From: Paraspadella gotoi
Lineage: Eukaryota; Chaetognatha
Direction of reading: 5' to 3'
DNA: 64,000 bases
Assembly: GCA_051294375.1 (NCBI GenBank)
Contig: CM119263.1
Coordinates: forward strand, 30,864,053-30,928,052
Below are positions 24,346 to 38,670 of this stretch, in pieces. The translations under genes and the position numbers were made by a program. The notes under the pieces are model-generated. The model did no database searches. It was not told where the DNA came from and saw only the letters and a program-made list of their open reading frames with translations. Every line of letters starts with the position of its first letter. Position 1 is the stretch's first letter.

Positions 24346-25732
24346 AGGGAATTTAATCTTATGAGTGAGGTGAAAAGATTATGGGGATGAGACTGGGGAG
24401 TTTAAAACGAGGATTGGTAAGTGAAAGATAGAATGAATTAGTAATTAATATCTTGCCGGATTTTACAAATATGAAGACTTTAAAATCTCAGTCTAATATT
24501 CATTGTAATCTTTATCTTTTAAAATTACTATCTAAATTTTTAAATGTTAATCTAAATAGTCTTCACCTGAAAACTACTTATATGAACCTGGATTTTAACA
24601 TCACTGTAGTCTTCAATTCTAAATGTAATTATAATTGTAAATCTACAAACTAAACCTCAATATAATCTAATCTAATCTTGAATCCAAATCTAATCCCAAA
24701 TCTATCCGTTTAAATCTTAAATCTAATCAAGATGTAAAAAAATCTTACATCCCCCCCAAAAAAAAAAACCTTCTAGATGCACCAGCCATCGTTACCTCAG
24801 TCCTCCTTCTCGCTCTCAATCAATTGGTTGAGCCGGAAACTTTTTCGGTCTTCATTTGTTTTCGTCTCGGTTTCGTCCTCGTGGCGTCGTCTCGGCGTCG
24901 TCGTCGGCGTCGTACGAGTCCAAGACGACGACGACGACGACGCGGCATGAGACGCCGGCGAAAAAGCGCCGATTTATGACGAGTTTAGAAAAAGCGTGAG
25001 TTATGTTCGGGCGGACACGGGATAAGGTTCGGGTGAAAATGGAACCGTACTGTCCAAAGTGACTCGACCCAAGATGGACTGTGTTTAAGAAAAAAAAAAA
25101 GTACCAGACCAAGACGGACCGATAAACTACATTTCCAAAACTGAATTACCAGCGAAAAAAAAACCTTACCTATGTATTTTTTTTTGTCTGAACTAAAAAA
25201 AACAAACTTTTTTTCTGTCAGTGAAGAAAGAAAATCTGTTCATCCTATAATTAATTATGGGTTTTATTTTTATTTTCAGTCACTTAGAGTTCTGAGCAAC
25301 AAAGCGTATTCTTATTAATTTATTACACATTCATTATATAAAAAGTCTCCCGAATAATCAATACTAAGGGTTGTTAATAAACTTAAATTGTGGCGAGAAT
25401 CCTCATAAAAACTTTCCATCTCACTGTGGTCACTTTTCGATCGCCCAATAATTCGTCGCGGGCATTTTTAACGTTCTGCTTAAAACTGTTTCCCCGTGAG
25501 AGATTCATGAACATTTAGTTTAACCAAGATAACTCTTCAAAAGTGTTCTCGCTCGTCTGAAACTCTGTTTTAGAGTTTCAAACGGACGTTTTAGAAAATA
25601 TTAAGTTAATAAATTGATACACTCTTCTTATAGTCCAGTTAGACTCGCGTTAAACGAATTCTACGTAGGCGAAATACTACGTTCGTATCCCCGTTAGCAT
25701 ATATATATTCAAACAATTTTTACACATCTGAT

Positions 25733-28729
25733 AGTAGCGCGGAGTATTTGATATAATGCTAGCCTCAAGATTAAAATATGATGAATTCGCTCGCCTCAAT
25801 TTTCCGTTCTATCGATTTATAAAGCAATTTGATGCAAAAAAATTGTCAAAATAGTCAAAATTTGATATCAAAAGAAACTGGTTTAAGTTCACTTTTTTAA
25901 GTGAAATATAGCCTTAACAAAAGAATTTAAACTCGTTATTCATCCATAAAAATGTAAAAAATTATGTTATATAAATATAGTAATTTTAATAAGATAAGTA
26001 TTTTCATAAAAATGCTAAAAAATTAAGCAAAATGGGAAAAAAGTATCGCAGCCACATAATGCAGTCGATATCCTATTTAAAGCTTATAAAAGCTGTTAAT
26101 AGCAACATAAAACTTTATAGCAGCTTATAATAATCTTACCAAAAAAATATAGTGACCCTTTACCATAACCTTACCCATTACCATTCTCCTTCCCCTTTAG
26201 ATCGCTCTCGATCTTTTTTGTATTCAAAATTGAACAAATTCTCATGAAAATATAGGTAAAATTATTTAAAATAAAAAGCTACTCTGTTAAAATGAGTACA
26301 ATTTATAATAACAATAATGACAACTACTACAATTTGTTTAGCAAAAATTAATTTAGATCAAAGATATTTATGACCATTTTTCCAAACCTCCATCAATTTC
26401 ATTTTACAATTTGTTACATTTATATCTGTATAACAAGGATGTTAAGATATATGAAACTATGTGGATAGTTTATTTATAAACAATAATTTGCGATGAGATG
26501 TAATTTATACATGCAAATAAAATTAATCATGTTTGATTTTAAAAAAAAATATATAACCTGAAGATTAAAAATACTTAATCTTGAAAAAACTAACACTGTT
26601 TTAAAAAACATCCATTAATTTTAATAGGATAATTTTAACAAAAATATAAAATAAATAATAATTCCTAAATTGTATGCCGTTGTGCGATGTTAGCGTGGCT
26701 AGCGGCGATGAGAAAAAAAGGCTCGATTCCGACGCCGTGAAGCGTATCGCGTCTTAATTTACTTCCATTTTTCGAAGAGAACGAAACACGATGACGTGAA
26801 AAAAACTAAAACTCGGGAAATATCCTGATTATTTTTATGTAAAAGCATTGTTTACTAGTCAGCGGACAGTTGCCTCTGACATTCAAATAGTTTTAAGACC
26901 GCTTGTTTTATTCTAACTTATTTTTATTATTTATCCTTATTTTAAATCATTAAGAAAATGCTCAACTCAATGCGAAATATTATCTTCATATTCAATTGTA
27001 TCTTCTGCATGTCTGATGCCATTCCCGAAATTCATAGTTACATTTAATCAACAAATTGTACTACGATCCACAGTGATTGAGCTGGTATTTATTGTAGAGA
27101 GCACACCTCAATTCAGCTTGACACAGTTGGGTAGTTCAGTGGTTAATTGAGATCAAAATAAAGTTCTGTGAAAACATACTCAATCTGCAGCAAAAGGTAA
27201 GACGGCCAAGACATCATAAATCATGGATTTAAGCTCATGATGATTGGACGGAGAAAGGAGACAAAATGGTAAACAAAATAAACTAATAAGAAAACCCCGA
27301 CACTGGCTAATCAATTATTCATATCACGTGCATCTGTATTGAGAAAGAAAAGGTTTAAACAAAAATAACAGATGATGATTGGATGATAATTCAATCATAA
27401 TCAGATGAAAGTTTTATTGAGTTAACACGGACAAATGAGTAACTTCCAATCCGACATTTCGCAAAAGTTTGAGCCAACAGTGCTTTTCTTCGGGGCGAGT
27501 CTGCAGTTGGTTATGGTCTTATACCCTGGTCCCGGGCTACCAATACTATTGTGTCCTAAAAAGAAAGCATATCAAACTGTCCTTGCCAGCTTCCCTAATT
27601 TCCCCATCCCGGGATCTCTGTAATGGCCAACCGTTTGTGATTTCCTTTGGCAATACTCTTTGCTACAGCTGCCCCTTCATATTCAAGACTTATTTAAAGG
27701 CATATATCAATCCAATCCAGACACTCTCTTGAAGTCGAATTTGTTCACAATGAAAAATTATTTTTTTATTAAATTTATTTATTTAATAAATATTTTCTAA
27801 ATCATATCCTTGCTAAGGATAGCTCTTATCAGAATCAAAAGGATACAATTTAAGCACTTTTTTGTTATTTAGCCACCGCTGTAATCTGATGAATTGACAA
27901 TGACAGAAAAGACGATGAAAAAAAAATAATAAACAGTTTTTAACATGTACGAAACAATATATTTGTAAATATTAAAAAATAAACCTCACGTTCTCATTCA
28001 AAATCAATAAAATGAAAGAAAAAAATAAAATCCAGACTTGACTTCAGAGGCAACAATAGTGTAAGGAAGCACCGAGGTGAAAGGCCTTGATGCTTTTTGT
28101 ATCATAAATCAAAACCTCTTTTGCCCTGAGAATTTTTTTAACAGGACAAGTCTACATTTATTTTTCTTATTGTTTATGTTATGAGAGTTTTAAATACCCT
28201 TGAATACCATAAATTCAAGTAATTTCCTGATCGCCTTAATTTATTATTTGCTTTTATTTTTGTGGTTTAAAAAATGTAAAAACTTATGTATTAATTAAAA
28301 ATAATAAATAAAGAAAATTTTTACAAATGAAAACAGTTATATATCTCCTTATTCATATATATTTGATTAAAACTCTCTGATTAGACCATCTTTTTTTCAT
28401 ATTTTTCACAAACAATGCAATAGTTGAATAATAGTTAAACATTAATTAATACAAGTTTTTACATTTTTTAGTTGAAAACAGTTTTAAATACTTGGATTTA
28501 GCTATATTTACTAAATTAATAATGCTAACAACTTTTATTTTATCTTTAAATTTTTTATTTTTTTTCGATTTTTTTGCACTTATCGCATTATAAAATCGAT
28601 TTTTAGAACGGGAAAAATTGCAAGCGAATTTTTTGATTTTCTTCTCAGTAATATTTTACATGTGTTGCAAAAAATTATGAGGCCACAAGATGTCCTTTAT
28701 CATTTCTTGTATTTATACTCCGCGCTACT
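25733..28729. mobile_element. 3.0-kb insertion with 15-bp terminal inverted repeats
   Basis: Left end AGTAGCGCGGAGTAT (25733-25747) and right end ATACTCCGCGCTACT (28715-28729) are perfect inverted repeats. Copy A has an uninterrupted site at about 4530-4540 between matching flanks, so this is a clean insertion in protrudin intron 2. I find no transposase; the longest ORF is 87 codons (27469-27732). It is probably a non-autonomous DNA transposon. Target duplication is unclear because copy B is noisy at the junction. The interior has fewer obvious sequencing errors than its flanks. Confidence 0.8.
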
Positions 28730-31414
28730 GAGTATTTGAGTAATTATCTTGTAATAAAAATGGCCTAACTAAAGACTAACACTTCCCCCCCTTCACCTCC
28801 CCCCCCCCCGCCTCCAAGCGTCCATCTCATCAACTCCATCGTTCCTCCATCATCCTTCTTCCTCTTCGCTTCTCCCTCCTCGTCATCGCTTCTCCGGACG
28901 CCCGCCTCCTCCTTCCGCTTTTCGCTTCTCTTCTCTTCCTCGGATTTTGTCTTCGCTTCGCCTCCGTCGGCGACGTCGTCGTCGTCGTCGCAACGTCGTG
29001 CCACCTGCTGGAGTGGAAGAAGCGGTTGATGAGAAAGATAAGTGATGAGAAGAAGAGTAAGAGGCTATGGGGAAAAGATGGAGGTCAGACGATGCAATTT
29101 AATTATTTTTTTGAAATCAATTATAAATCTAAACATCGACAGTTGCTGATTTTTTTAATCTGTTATATATATCTATTGAGAGGAGAGAACTATTTGTTTT
29201 TTCAACACTTTTTATAAAAATGCTCCATTTTTAGGTCAACATTACCTCCTTACCTCAAAACTCCATCCTCAGCCCGCGGATATCCATATTAACTTCCAAG
29301 CTGCATCGTCCTCACATCTCTTCCGCAGCGACTCCATCGAACACAACAGCCAAAATCAGTCGACTAATCAGCTTCCGAGCGACGCCGCCACAGCAATCAC
29401 GGGGAGATGGCGCGTCCAGATTGTGCGGAACCGTCGGAGCGGAGGAGGAGGAGGAGGAAGGAGGAGGAGAGGAGGAGGGGACCATGTGTCCGGTTGCGAC
29501 GTCACTTTTCGTCACATCCCAAGAAAAGGGTTCAGTTGATTGTTTGTGTTGTGATTGTTGTGTTTATGTTTAAAATTTTTAAATGTTTTAGACATCCATA
29601 TGACTACTCTTATTATAATTGCATGTTTGCAGTGATGGGAGAATAAGTATGAAACGTGATTTATATAATTGGTAACAAATATAAAATTAAACATTATTCC
29701 ATCTAATATCTTCCCCCTTACGTTGACCTCCATAATTTTTGTTTGTTTTACACTGTTTAACATATAATTTTAACATTTCTACATTAAGCTGTCATTTATT
29801 CATTATGTTAAATAGTGTTATTTGGGTATTGAAAAAAAAAAAATATCGATTAACGTTTAAGGAACTTTGTTTGTAAAGTTATAACATTTCATTTAATAAC
29901 ATTTCATGTTTTTTGATGTTTTGTTTTTGTGTATTATTTATTGATTTTTAGATATTAACATCTGATCTTTTGAACGTTCTTAACGTTATAATTTTATAGT
30001 TTTTTATGAATTAGTTCATAACATTAAAAATATGGAAAATTACATCTTTATCCAGTGTAGTTTTTATTTTACTGTTTTACTGTCTTTGACCTGATTATAC
30101 CGTTACCCTTCAGTCTTTTTAATCTGTTGTTGATTATCATTACTTTATTTAAAAAGAAGCATGATTACAATCTAAGTATAAATTAAAATTATACCCATAC
30201 TGACAGGAGTTAATTATGAGCAAGTCCAACATGATTACGATCAGTTCCGACGGGACCAAACAGACGACGACCGACTTAAAAATGAGTTTTGTTTTCCCAA
30301 CACAGGTTTTCTGTGATTATAATTTTAATTCTCCATCCATCTCTCGAAAGTTAAATTTTAAATTACTTTATCTTTTAATCTCATGTGCATGTGCAGTGAA
30401 CCGGAATTATTCAATCGTAGCTTAAGTAACGCTGATATATTATAACTGTTTTCAATTTTAAAAAATAATCATTGGCCAACAGAATTAATCATGTTATTAT
30501 GCAAACATATTATATTTTGGAAATTTATGGAAAAAATTATACTTTACTCTTGTATTTTTGTAAAGAATATAATTTTCTGTAAATTCTCACGTTTCACTTT
30601 GACCCTAAGATAGAACAAAAGAGTATGGAATTTCTAACAGGAATTCGAAGTAATTTGTGTCAGATCCTTTGATCAAAGAATCCCTAAAGTTTATAAAGAT
30701 TATCTTTGCGTTTTTTTGGAAATGCTAGTGTTCAGCCTTTTTTTTACTATGGTACTAATATATTTATGTTAAATGTATCTACAATCCCACTTTTCATAAG
30801 AGGGAGTTACTGTGTAAGTTTAAATTCCGAAAGTTGTCAACCTAATAATAAGTTTACCCGCTTAAAGTTTTGGCTAAATGTTATTCATATCAAGAAAAAT
30901 TTTCTCCTTTCCTTCCAGCATTACTGCCGCACCACTGCGAAACAACTTTGCTACAACGCTTGCAACCAACCACGTCCCTCTTACTTCGGAGCTTATGGTA
31001 ATAATTGTAGGATATAATAACATCTTGCTGATTTCGAAATTATAGATCCCATCAAATTTTCCCGCCCTTTCTTTTTTAAAATTCAGCTCCGCGGCCAAAA
31101 CGGAAACGTTCGTCGTTTGTCGTCGATTACGAATTTTGAAGACAAGTTCGACTCGAACGAAAATTCGGTTTTGCCGAAGTTCGATTTACGAAATCCGGAT
31201 AATAACGAAGAATCTCGATCGAACGACGATTCCGTCGTGGATGTCATTTTGCACGTTCGTCGTCGTCGACCGCAGCCTTAATTCCGCGCCAGGCGATGGA
31301 ATAAAGATAATCCATCCTAAAGATGCCGAATATAACTAATTCCTTCGAAAAAATGTGAATCGAACCGAAAGATGCGATCAAACTCGATACTGAATTGAAA
31401 GACAGAGATAAATA

Positions 31415-34400
31415 ATATGATTGCCTTTCATTTGTACGATTCTTGATAAGAATTATTGTTCATAAAATCTGATAATAAATGCTTTTTACACGTATTTCTT
31501 ATCTTTATATTTAAGTAAGTAAAAATAACTACGAATAAACTGAGAAAGAATCTCCCAATGTTACAAGTTTGTGATTCGTAATTAAAATAGTTTATGAAGA
31601 CGAGCTTTTTATTATTATCTTTTTCAGTCTTGTGTACAATACTACTTATAATCGGATCGATTTATTAAATAGTCACAACTTTAAGTCTTGAGAACAAACT
31701 CACAAAGGCTATTATTGTCACGCACAGAATTACAAAAGTTATTGTTGATCTGGTCGAGCCTTTCCAGACGTCTGTCTTTCTTTCCCAGAGAATTTAGATT
31801 TTTTAATTCAAATCAAGGTTCGTTTTTAATTTAAGCAATCAATAAATTGATCATAAACAGTTTCACTCCCAGATACATGATTCCCAATTCCCCAAATAGC
31901 ATTTAAAGTGAATCGACGGTTTCGAACTTTTACCACATTTTGTCCAGAAAAACAAATTCAGGTCGCTACCAAAGATGGAAAAAAAAATTGTCCCGGTAAT
32001 TTTTCCAAGCCAATTTTTTCAGCATTTAAGTTAAGAATCGAAAAACATAAAATTTAGATATTAAAAATTTTGGCTTCTTGTGATTCATATGAGCCTGTAT
32101 CTTATTGATGTAATGACAAAAAATAATAAGGAGAAAATAATTGTTTTAAAAATGCTTCCTTCTTTTTTATCTTTTTCATATTACATAATAATTCCGGTTC
32201 ATTTTTATTTACTTTTTTATATTTTTATTATTTTAGTTAAACCTTATTATTAAAAAATCCTTGCCTTCTTCAGTTCTCATATAAAATGGTTATGGTAATC
32301 ATCTCAGTTAGGAAGATTCAAGGATGAAATCTTAATCAAATGTTAAAAAAAACGATATTAAAAATATATTAATGCTGTAGAATCCCAGAATATTTTTTTT
32401 ATATATTATAAAGTTATGAATAAAAGTTATAAGCTCGAGTAACCTTTCTGCTGAATAAAGTATTATTTTTATTTATCTTTTGGATTGTTGAAGGACACAT
32501 TATCAGCAATAATGCAAGCCTTTTTTACTTATAGCCGGATCCAAATCCTTTTTATTGCCTGCCCAAAGACCTTTTTTTTTTAAATTTTATAAAAAAATAT
32601 TATGTTAAAGATATTAATATTAATAATAATATGAATAATCCTCTTGATCAAAAAGAGTAAAACAGTGAGAGATAACCTTTTTTGGAAGTAATTGTAAAAT
32701 AAATATATTTTATGCTGTTGAGAAATAATATTATATTATATATTAAAACCTATTAACAGTAAAAAATATATTTGCATAATAAAATAACCGATTTTCCTAA
32801 CGCGACAATTTTTTTTTCCATCATGGTATTCAGTCGAATGTCTCACTAGTTTTTATCATGGAAAAATCTTAAAAAGTTTCAACAAGCCTAAGTATCACAG
32901 ATGTTCTCTTAGCGTCGAAACAAAAAGTTTTTAAAGCGACAGAACAAGACTAGAAAAAAAATCTCTCCAGATTATATACGATTATGATTAGAAACGAGAA
33001 CCCAATTCTGACTTAACACGTCATTATATTAACATCTGTTAATTAAAACTAACGATTCAGACTCGGAGGTTGTGGGCTCGTCGTCGTAGAAGGTCGAGAG
33101 ATTGGGTAGCAATGGAGGTATTGCAGATGAGGAAGCAGGAGTTGCAGATGGGAATGGGCAATGGAGAATTCCTGATTACAACGGAAAGAACGGGTTCAAA
33201 AGATCTTTATCTAAAAAAAAGTTAAATTTATAATTTATTTTTACTTAATACGCTGAAACGCGTGGGCGAAAAACGTAAACAATAACAATAAAACAAAAAA
33301 TTATAACAACAACACAAACTTAAAACAACAACAACAACAACATCCAGCCAAAGGATATATTATTCCGCATGATAGAACAAAGACCAAAACACGAAACGCT
33401 ATTCACAAACTGTTCGACAACAAAAACAAACAACAACCACCAAGTTTTTCACGCGACTCATCTCCTTACTCTCACCCACACTACCTCACCTCACACTCCG
33501 TGAATCAGCCAGGCGTGACACCGTAATTTAACTCCTCGCGGGTAAATGAAAAGGCAGGCGCTGAATGCGACAGCTCTGAGTCGGCAGGACGAGCGGGCAG
33601 CCCGAGGCAGGCGTGACGGGCAGACTTATTTGAATGAAATTTAATTCTTTTCATGAAACTTTATCCGAGTCGAATTACTTTTTATATATTTCATAAGCTT
33701 CTATTTTTTTTTATTAAAAAAGATTAAAAAATTTAAAAACAGTTTAATTATTTTTAATTTACTCGACTGTTGAGTCATAATTTTTATGACGAAACTGCAT
33801 TTTTCTCAAAAATGACACAAATACTTGTCCGCTAAATGATTATTGTAAATACCCAAAATGACGCCAGGACTCAAACCTATTAATTCCGTTTAATGCCCTC
33901 CCTCATCTATATGCCCGGATGCCCTTTCCCTAATAGAATTCGCAATGCCCTTCCCTTCTAATGGGTAGCCCTCCTCCGTCCTCAAATGACGCAATTGCCC
34001 TCCCTTCTAATGCCGTGATGCCCTTCCCCCTCTCTCGAAATACACAATGACCTTTCTTCTAAAGTCGTTTATGCCCTACCCCGCTCTCAAATGACGCAAT
34101 ACCTTCCCTTCTAATGCCAGCGATGCCCTTCCGTCCCCTCAAATGACGCAATGCCCTTTTCAACTTTAATGAACGCAACTGATGACAAATCTTAACTCTT
34201 GATTGTTACTTCAGACGACAAAGGAAAAGAGAGAAAACTTCCAGACGACAAAGGAAAGAAAAAAAAAAAGAATAAAAATCGAAGAGGATATATTTGGCTT
34301 TGTGACTCTTTTTTCCGCCGCGAATGCAAAGAGGATTCGCGATGCAAATGCCGGAAATAAGAGAAAACAATGAAAGCGTTGTAGAGTCATGCGTCCTTGC

Positions 34401-35181
34401 ATCTTTTTGCGGGCAGGAAATTTACTTCTGCCGTTCGTTTAGCGCGCGGAAAAAAATCCTTTGATTATTTGTATACTATTTTCATTATGTTTCGACTTAA
34501 CTCTTTTTATTAATATACGCTAATTAATTAAGATTAATTATTAAAAAGGGGGGGGAAACGAAAGAAGCGAACTACTGTTGTTTCGCCCGATTCCCTTTTT
34601 TTAAATTATTCTTAGAGAAAAGAAAGAAATCTTCTTAAGATCGAACAAGTCATCGTGATCTTAAAAAACTTCGATCGAGCCCACTTATTAAAAATATTAA
34701 TATATTTGTGATAAAAACTAACCAAATTATTATAAATTTGTGAATTGTAAAATTAACTTTAAATAATTATTGAATAAAAAAAATGAAAAGTTTTAGTTTA
34801 AGTTTTCTTCTAAGTTTTGATTACAAAATTCAATTAAAATATTAAAATTATACATTATACATAATTTAAAATCTTTTTAAAATATTGAGATTCAAGAAAG
34901 CAGTCGTAATTTGTTGACGGAATTTTAATTTTAATTATAAATATGCTATTTAATAATATTGGTAGTAATCACATAATAAATAGATTATAATTAAAATGAT
35001 CTTTGACTGCAAATGGGCGCTCCCTCATGATTCAAATGACTTTCCTCCCTTTTGTTTACGTAATGGGAAATTCCTATGTTGAATAATGAGACGCGAAATT
35101 AGAGCTGAGAGAGTTGTCTGTTTACGTGAATCGTTGTGGCACTGTTGTGTGTGTAGAGAGAAGAGAGAGAGAGAGAGATGA

Positions 35182-35218
<37 letters not shown>

Positions 35219-35930
35219 GAGAGAGAGCAGGAGAGAGGAGAGGAGACGTGACGAGAGAGAGGAGAGGAAGAAGAGAGAGAGAGAGAGGGTTGAAAAAAGG
35301 TGAGAAGATATGAGAGGAGGAGAGAGAGAGAGAGAGAGAGAAGGGTTGAAAAAGTTTGGGAAGACGGAGAGGAGAGGAGAGAGAGTTGAAAAAGGTTTGA
35401 GGCGATTAGATTGAGCAATTTTAGTGACGATTGTTCCGAGAGAGAAGACGAGGAGAGATGGAGAAGAGAGAGAGAGGAGAGAGAGAGAGAGAGATACGAG
35501 AATCGAGAGAGAGAGAGAAAGAGAGAGAAAGATAGTTTAGAAGCATCAAAGGATTCCCCTTTCACTGGAAAGTGAAGTCGTGAACATCGCAAAACTTTTT
35601 TTATTTTCTCCTAACATCATTTCAATTTGACGCTCTCTGTTAAAAATTTACAGGAAAAAAATGGGTTTTTTCCCACAGCCAAACCCCAAGAGGTTTATTC
35701 ATTAAAGCGTTTTCGGAAAAGTTTTAGCCTTTTTTCGCTCCTCTTTTATTTAATTACGTTATTTTAAAATGATCACTCATGGCCAATATTTTTGTTCATC
35801 AGGTCTTTTCAAAAAATCAATTTTAAACAAAAAACTAAACGATTCTTCATTTCATGCCTCACTCTGACAAATCGACTCTTCACACCTCACCTCACTTCAC
35901 AGTCCTTACCTTTTTTTCCCCCCTGACCCA
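31415..35930. other. Intergenic region, copy B
   Basis: Noisy repeat of 7263-11669, including the ~55-bp array (33850-34170) and broken AG runs (35155-35530). No gene is supported. Confidence 0.6.
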
Positions 35931-35934
35931 AATA

Positions 35935-37032
35935 CCATAACTAGTCCCGCGTGCCAGCGAGATTCGTCCTCTTGCATCGTGACCGAACGACGGTTGACCG
36001 CAATGAGTATCACTCTGCCAGAATTCTTGCTCTTTGCCGTTGAAAGAATTGGGAAGCTTTACTCTTTTGGACGGTAGAGACTCAGAGGCAACTTCGCCGT
36101 GATAGACGAAGAGGAGGCGGCGGGTTGACTTCGAGAATTTCAAAGGTAAGAATAATTGGGTGAAGAAAAGTGATGTGAAGGAGAGAGGGCGGTGAGTTAA
36201 CGTCGAAATAAATTTGAAATGTTGAAGAAATTGCATTCAAATTATTATCAATTAACGAAACTCAAAAGTTGTACAATTGTTTAAAGATTTATTGATGAAT
36301 CACTACAAATTTAGGTAAATGGATTGAGTAGAGATTAAGGTTGTTAGATTAGGTCTGAAGAAACGGAAATGCGCCCACTTTCGGATAAATAATGCTTAAA
36401 TGTTTCATCCATTCATTTTTCAATTTTTCCTTTTCTTCCTTTTCCCTTAGTTTTCCTTTGTCCTCTCTTCTCTTTTTCATTTTTAATCTGATTTTCTTAA
36501 ATCTCTCTTTCCTCTCTATTCATATTCCTCATATTTCCTACCTTTCGTCTTTCCCTCTTCTTTTTCCTCTTTACTTCCTTTTTCTTACCCTTTCTTTTCC
36601 CTCTCTTTTTCCTTTAACCTTCCTTTTTCTTTACCCTTTCTTTTCCCTCTCTTTTCCTATCACCTTCCTTTTTCTTTACCCTTTTTTCCCTCTCTTTTCC
36701 TTCATTCTTCCTTTTCATTAACCTTTCTTTTACCTCTCTTTTCCTCTCACCTCCTTTTCTTAACTTTATTGTTATCTCTCTTTTCCTATCACCCTCCTTT
36801 TCTTTAACCTTTCTTTTCCTCTTCTTCCTCTCTTATCCAACGCAGTTTCTTCAAGATAACGTCATTAACGTTGACGACCAAATCAAGGAAGAGAAGAGGA
36901 AGAGGAGGAAGAGGAGGAGGACAGAACGACGACTTTGGAAAGCGCCCTCTATAGTTTACGTCAGACAACAAATCATAAGCCCATCGAAACAACAACAACA
37001 CAAAACGATAGGGTGTCAATTTTTTGAAATTA
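35935..37032 (+). pseudogene. EF-hand protein gene, copy B (start codon and frame lost)
   Basis: Matches 11670-12796. The base after AT in the start codon is missing (CCATAACTAG against CCATGAACGTAG), and several indels break the first exon. The second exon, from about 36845, is better kept. It is probably a sequence-error version of the same gene. Confidence 0.7.
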
Positions 37033-38129
37033 ATAAATAGGCTACATTCGCCTCCTGACTTTGGACAAGCTAGATATAGGGTTAAAAGGTTCATATCTAT
37101 TGCAAGATAATAAATATTAGCAGAACCCTGCAAGCTTGTTACAATCAAAGACTCTCGCTCCACGACCAGTTATATTAACTGACCAGTGGACCAAGTAATT
37201 ATCAATTTAACAAGTGAGAATCACAGACACTAACTTGTGAGAGTGATGAGACTTAACCATTAACAACCAGGCCTGTCCAAAGTCATGGCAAGATACTTAC
37301 TTATTAATTAATGCATACATCATTGCATTAATTAATCAATTAAAATGTTTAAAACCGCCCCCCGGTCCGAACAACTCAGCTCCGCCCATCATCCTTAACT
37401 TCTGCCCGACACAAACTCCACAAGATCGGCGCGATGCTGGCATGCATCACAACCCACCATCGACATTTTGGCGACAGCATCAACGAGAAGCCAGAGAGGT
37501 GCGAGGTGATTTGTTGGTTTTGTTGCTGGAGTTATTTAGATCTTTAATGTTAGCGAGCTTGCTTAAGTGTAATTGTTGGCGTTGATGAGTTGATTAGATT
37601 TAAAGAGTAGATATAGCGAGTGCTGGATGATTGTTGTGTCCGGGCTGGATTATAGATTGAATGGGAGAGAACGAGGTGCTGTAGGATAAGTGTTGTTGTT
37701 GCTTGAATAAATTATATTAAAGAGAAAGAAATATCGAGGTGCTGAAGTGTTTACTGCTGTCGTTGCTTGACTGATTGTAGCATTTAAAGCAAAGGATGTG
37801 CAGTGCAAGGTATGCCTCAAGTCGTTGCTGACTATTGGAATTTTTAAAAAATGGACAGACAGTTGGTAACAAGCTGATGTTGCTGGATGATATAGATCAA
37901 AAAAGATTATTACAGTGTTTGAAAAGCTGGGTGAGTTGGTCTTGTTAAGCATGTTTTAAAAAAATAGGGAGTGAGAGAGTGATGTTCTTTCAACTTGTTA
38001 AGCTTTGTGTTTGAAATGAGAGAGAAAATGAAAAGAAACGAAAATTGCTGTCTTTGCCTGTCTTTGCTGTCTTTGCTGTTGTCGTCAACTTTGATTTCTG
38101 GATTTGGCATCTGAGTTTTCTGCAGAAGT

Positions 38130-38132
38130 AGA

Positions 38133-38166
<34 letters not shown>

Positions 38167-38388
38167 GAGAGAAGGAGGAGGGTGGAGAGGGAGAAGAGAG
38201 AGAGAGAGAGCGGGGACAGAGTCTGGAAAAAAAGCGAGTCCGAATTTCGCGCGTTTGCCAATATTTGTGTGGATTAGCGTGTGTTTGGTGGAAATTAGCG
38301 TCGGGCGAGGAACAGAGGAACGGGGGCGGAACAGAGCATGACCGGGGGGAGAGATTATGGAAATAGAAGAGAGAAGAGAGAGGGGAGA

Positions 38389-38436
<48 letters not shown>

Positions 38437-38670
38437 GAGAGTGAGGAGAGAGAGAGAGAAGAGACGAGGAGAGAGTGAGTGGATAAATTGGTGGGCTAAT
38501 GAGGTTGTCGCCAGTGTTACAGATGAGTGGCTAAAATAGATTCCTTGGAAAGAAGAGATATGAGAGAGGGGAGAGAGAGAGAGAGAGGGAGAAGGAGATG
38601 AGCTAGAAGAGAAGAGAGAGAGAGGAGATGAGAGAGAGAGAACGAGAGAGAGAGAGAGAGATGAGAGAGA
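38130..38670. repeat. Expanded (AG)n region with internal insert, copy B
   Basis: Broken AG runs flank about 150 bases of GC-containing sequence (about 38208-38360) that is not in copy A, where only 70 bases of AG occur. Copy A may be collapsed here, or the alleles differ. Confidence 0.75.

Larger units (their letters stand above)
21868..31414 (+). pseudogene. ZFYVE27: Protrudin-like gene, copy B (indel-ridden)
   Basis: All six exons of copy A recur in order: near 21868-22085, 24776-24990, 28815-29080, 29236-29530, 30920-30997 and 31087-31414. Each carries several single-base indels that break the frame, yet splice sites and coding blocks, including the CxxC pairs of the FYVE exon, remain recognisable. 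The errors hit introns and exons equally and cluster at homopolymers, which fits uncorrected long-read sequence better than a decaying gene. Intron 1 holds a longer minisatellite, and intron 2 holds a 3.0 kb insertion absent from copy A. Confidence 0.75.

Noticed and set aside
27435-27732. Possible transposase fragment inside the 3-kb insertion
   Set aside because: The two overlapping frames are short (62 and 87 codons), mutually exclusive, and show no transposase motif I can recognise.
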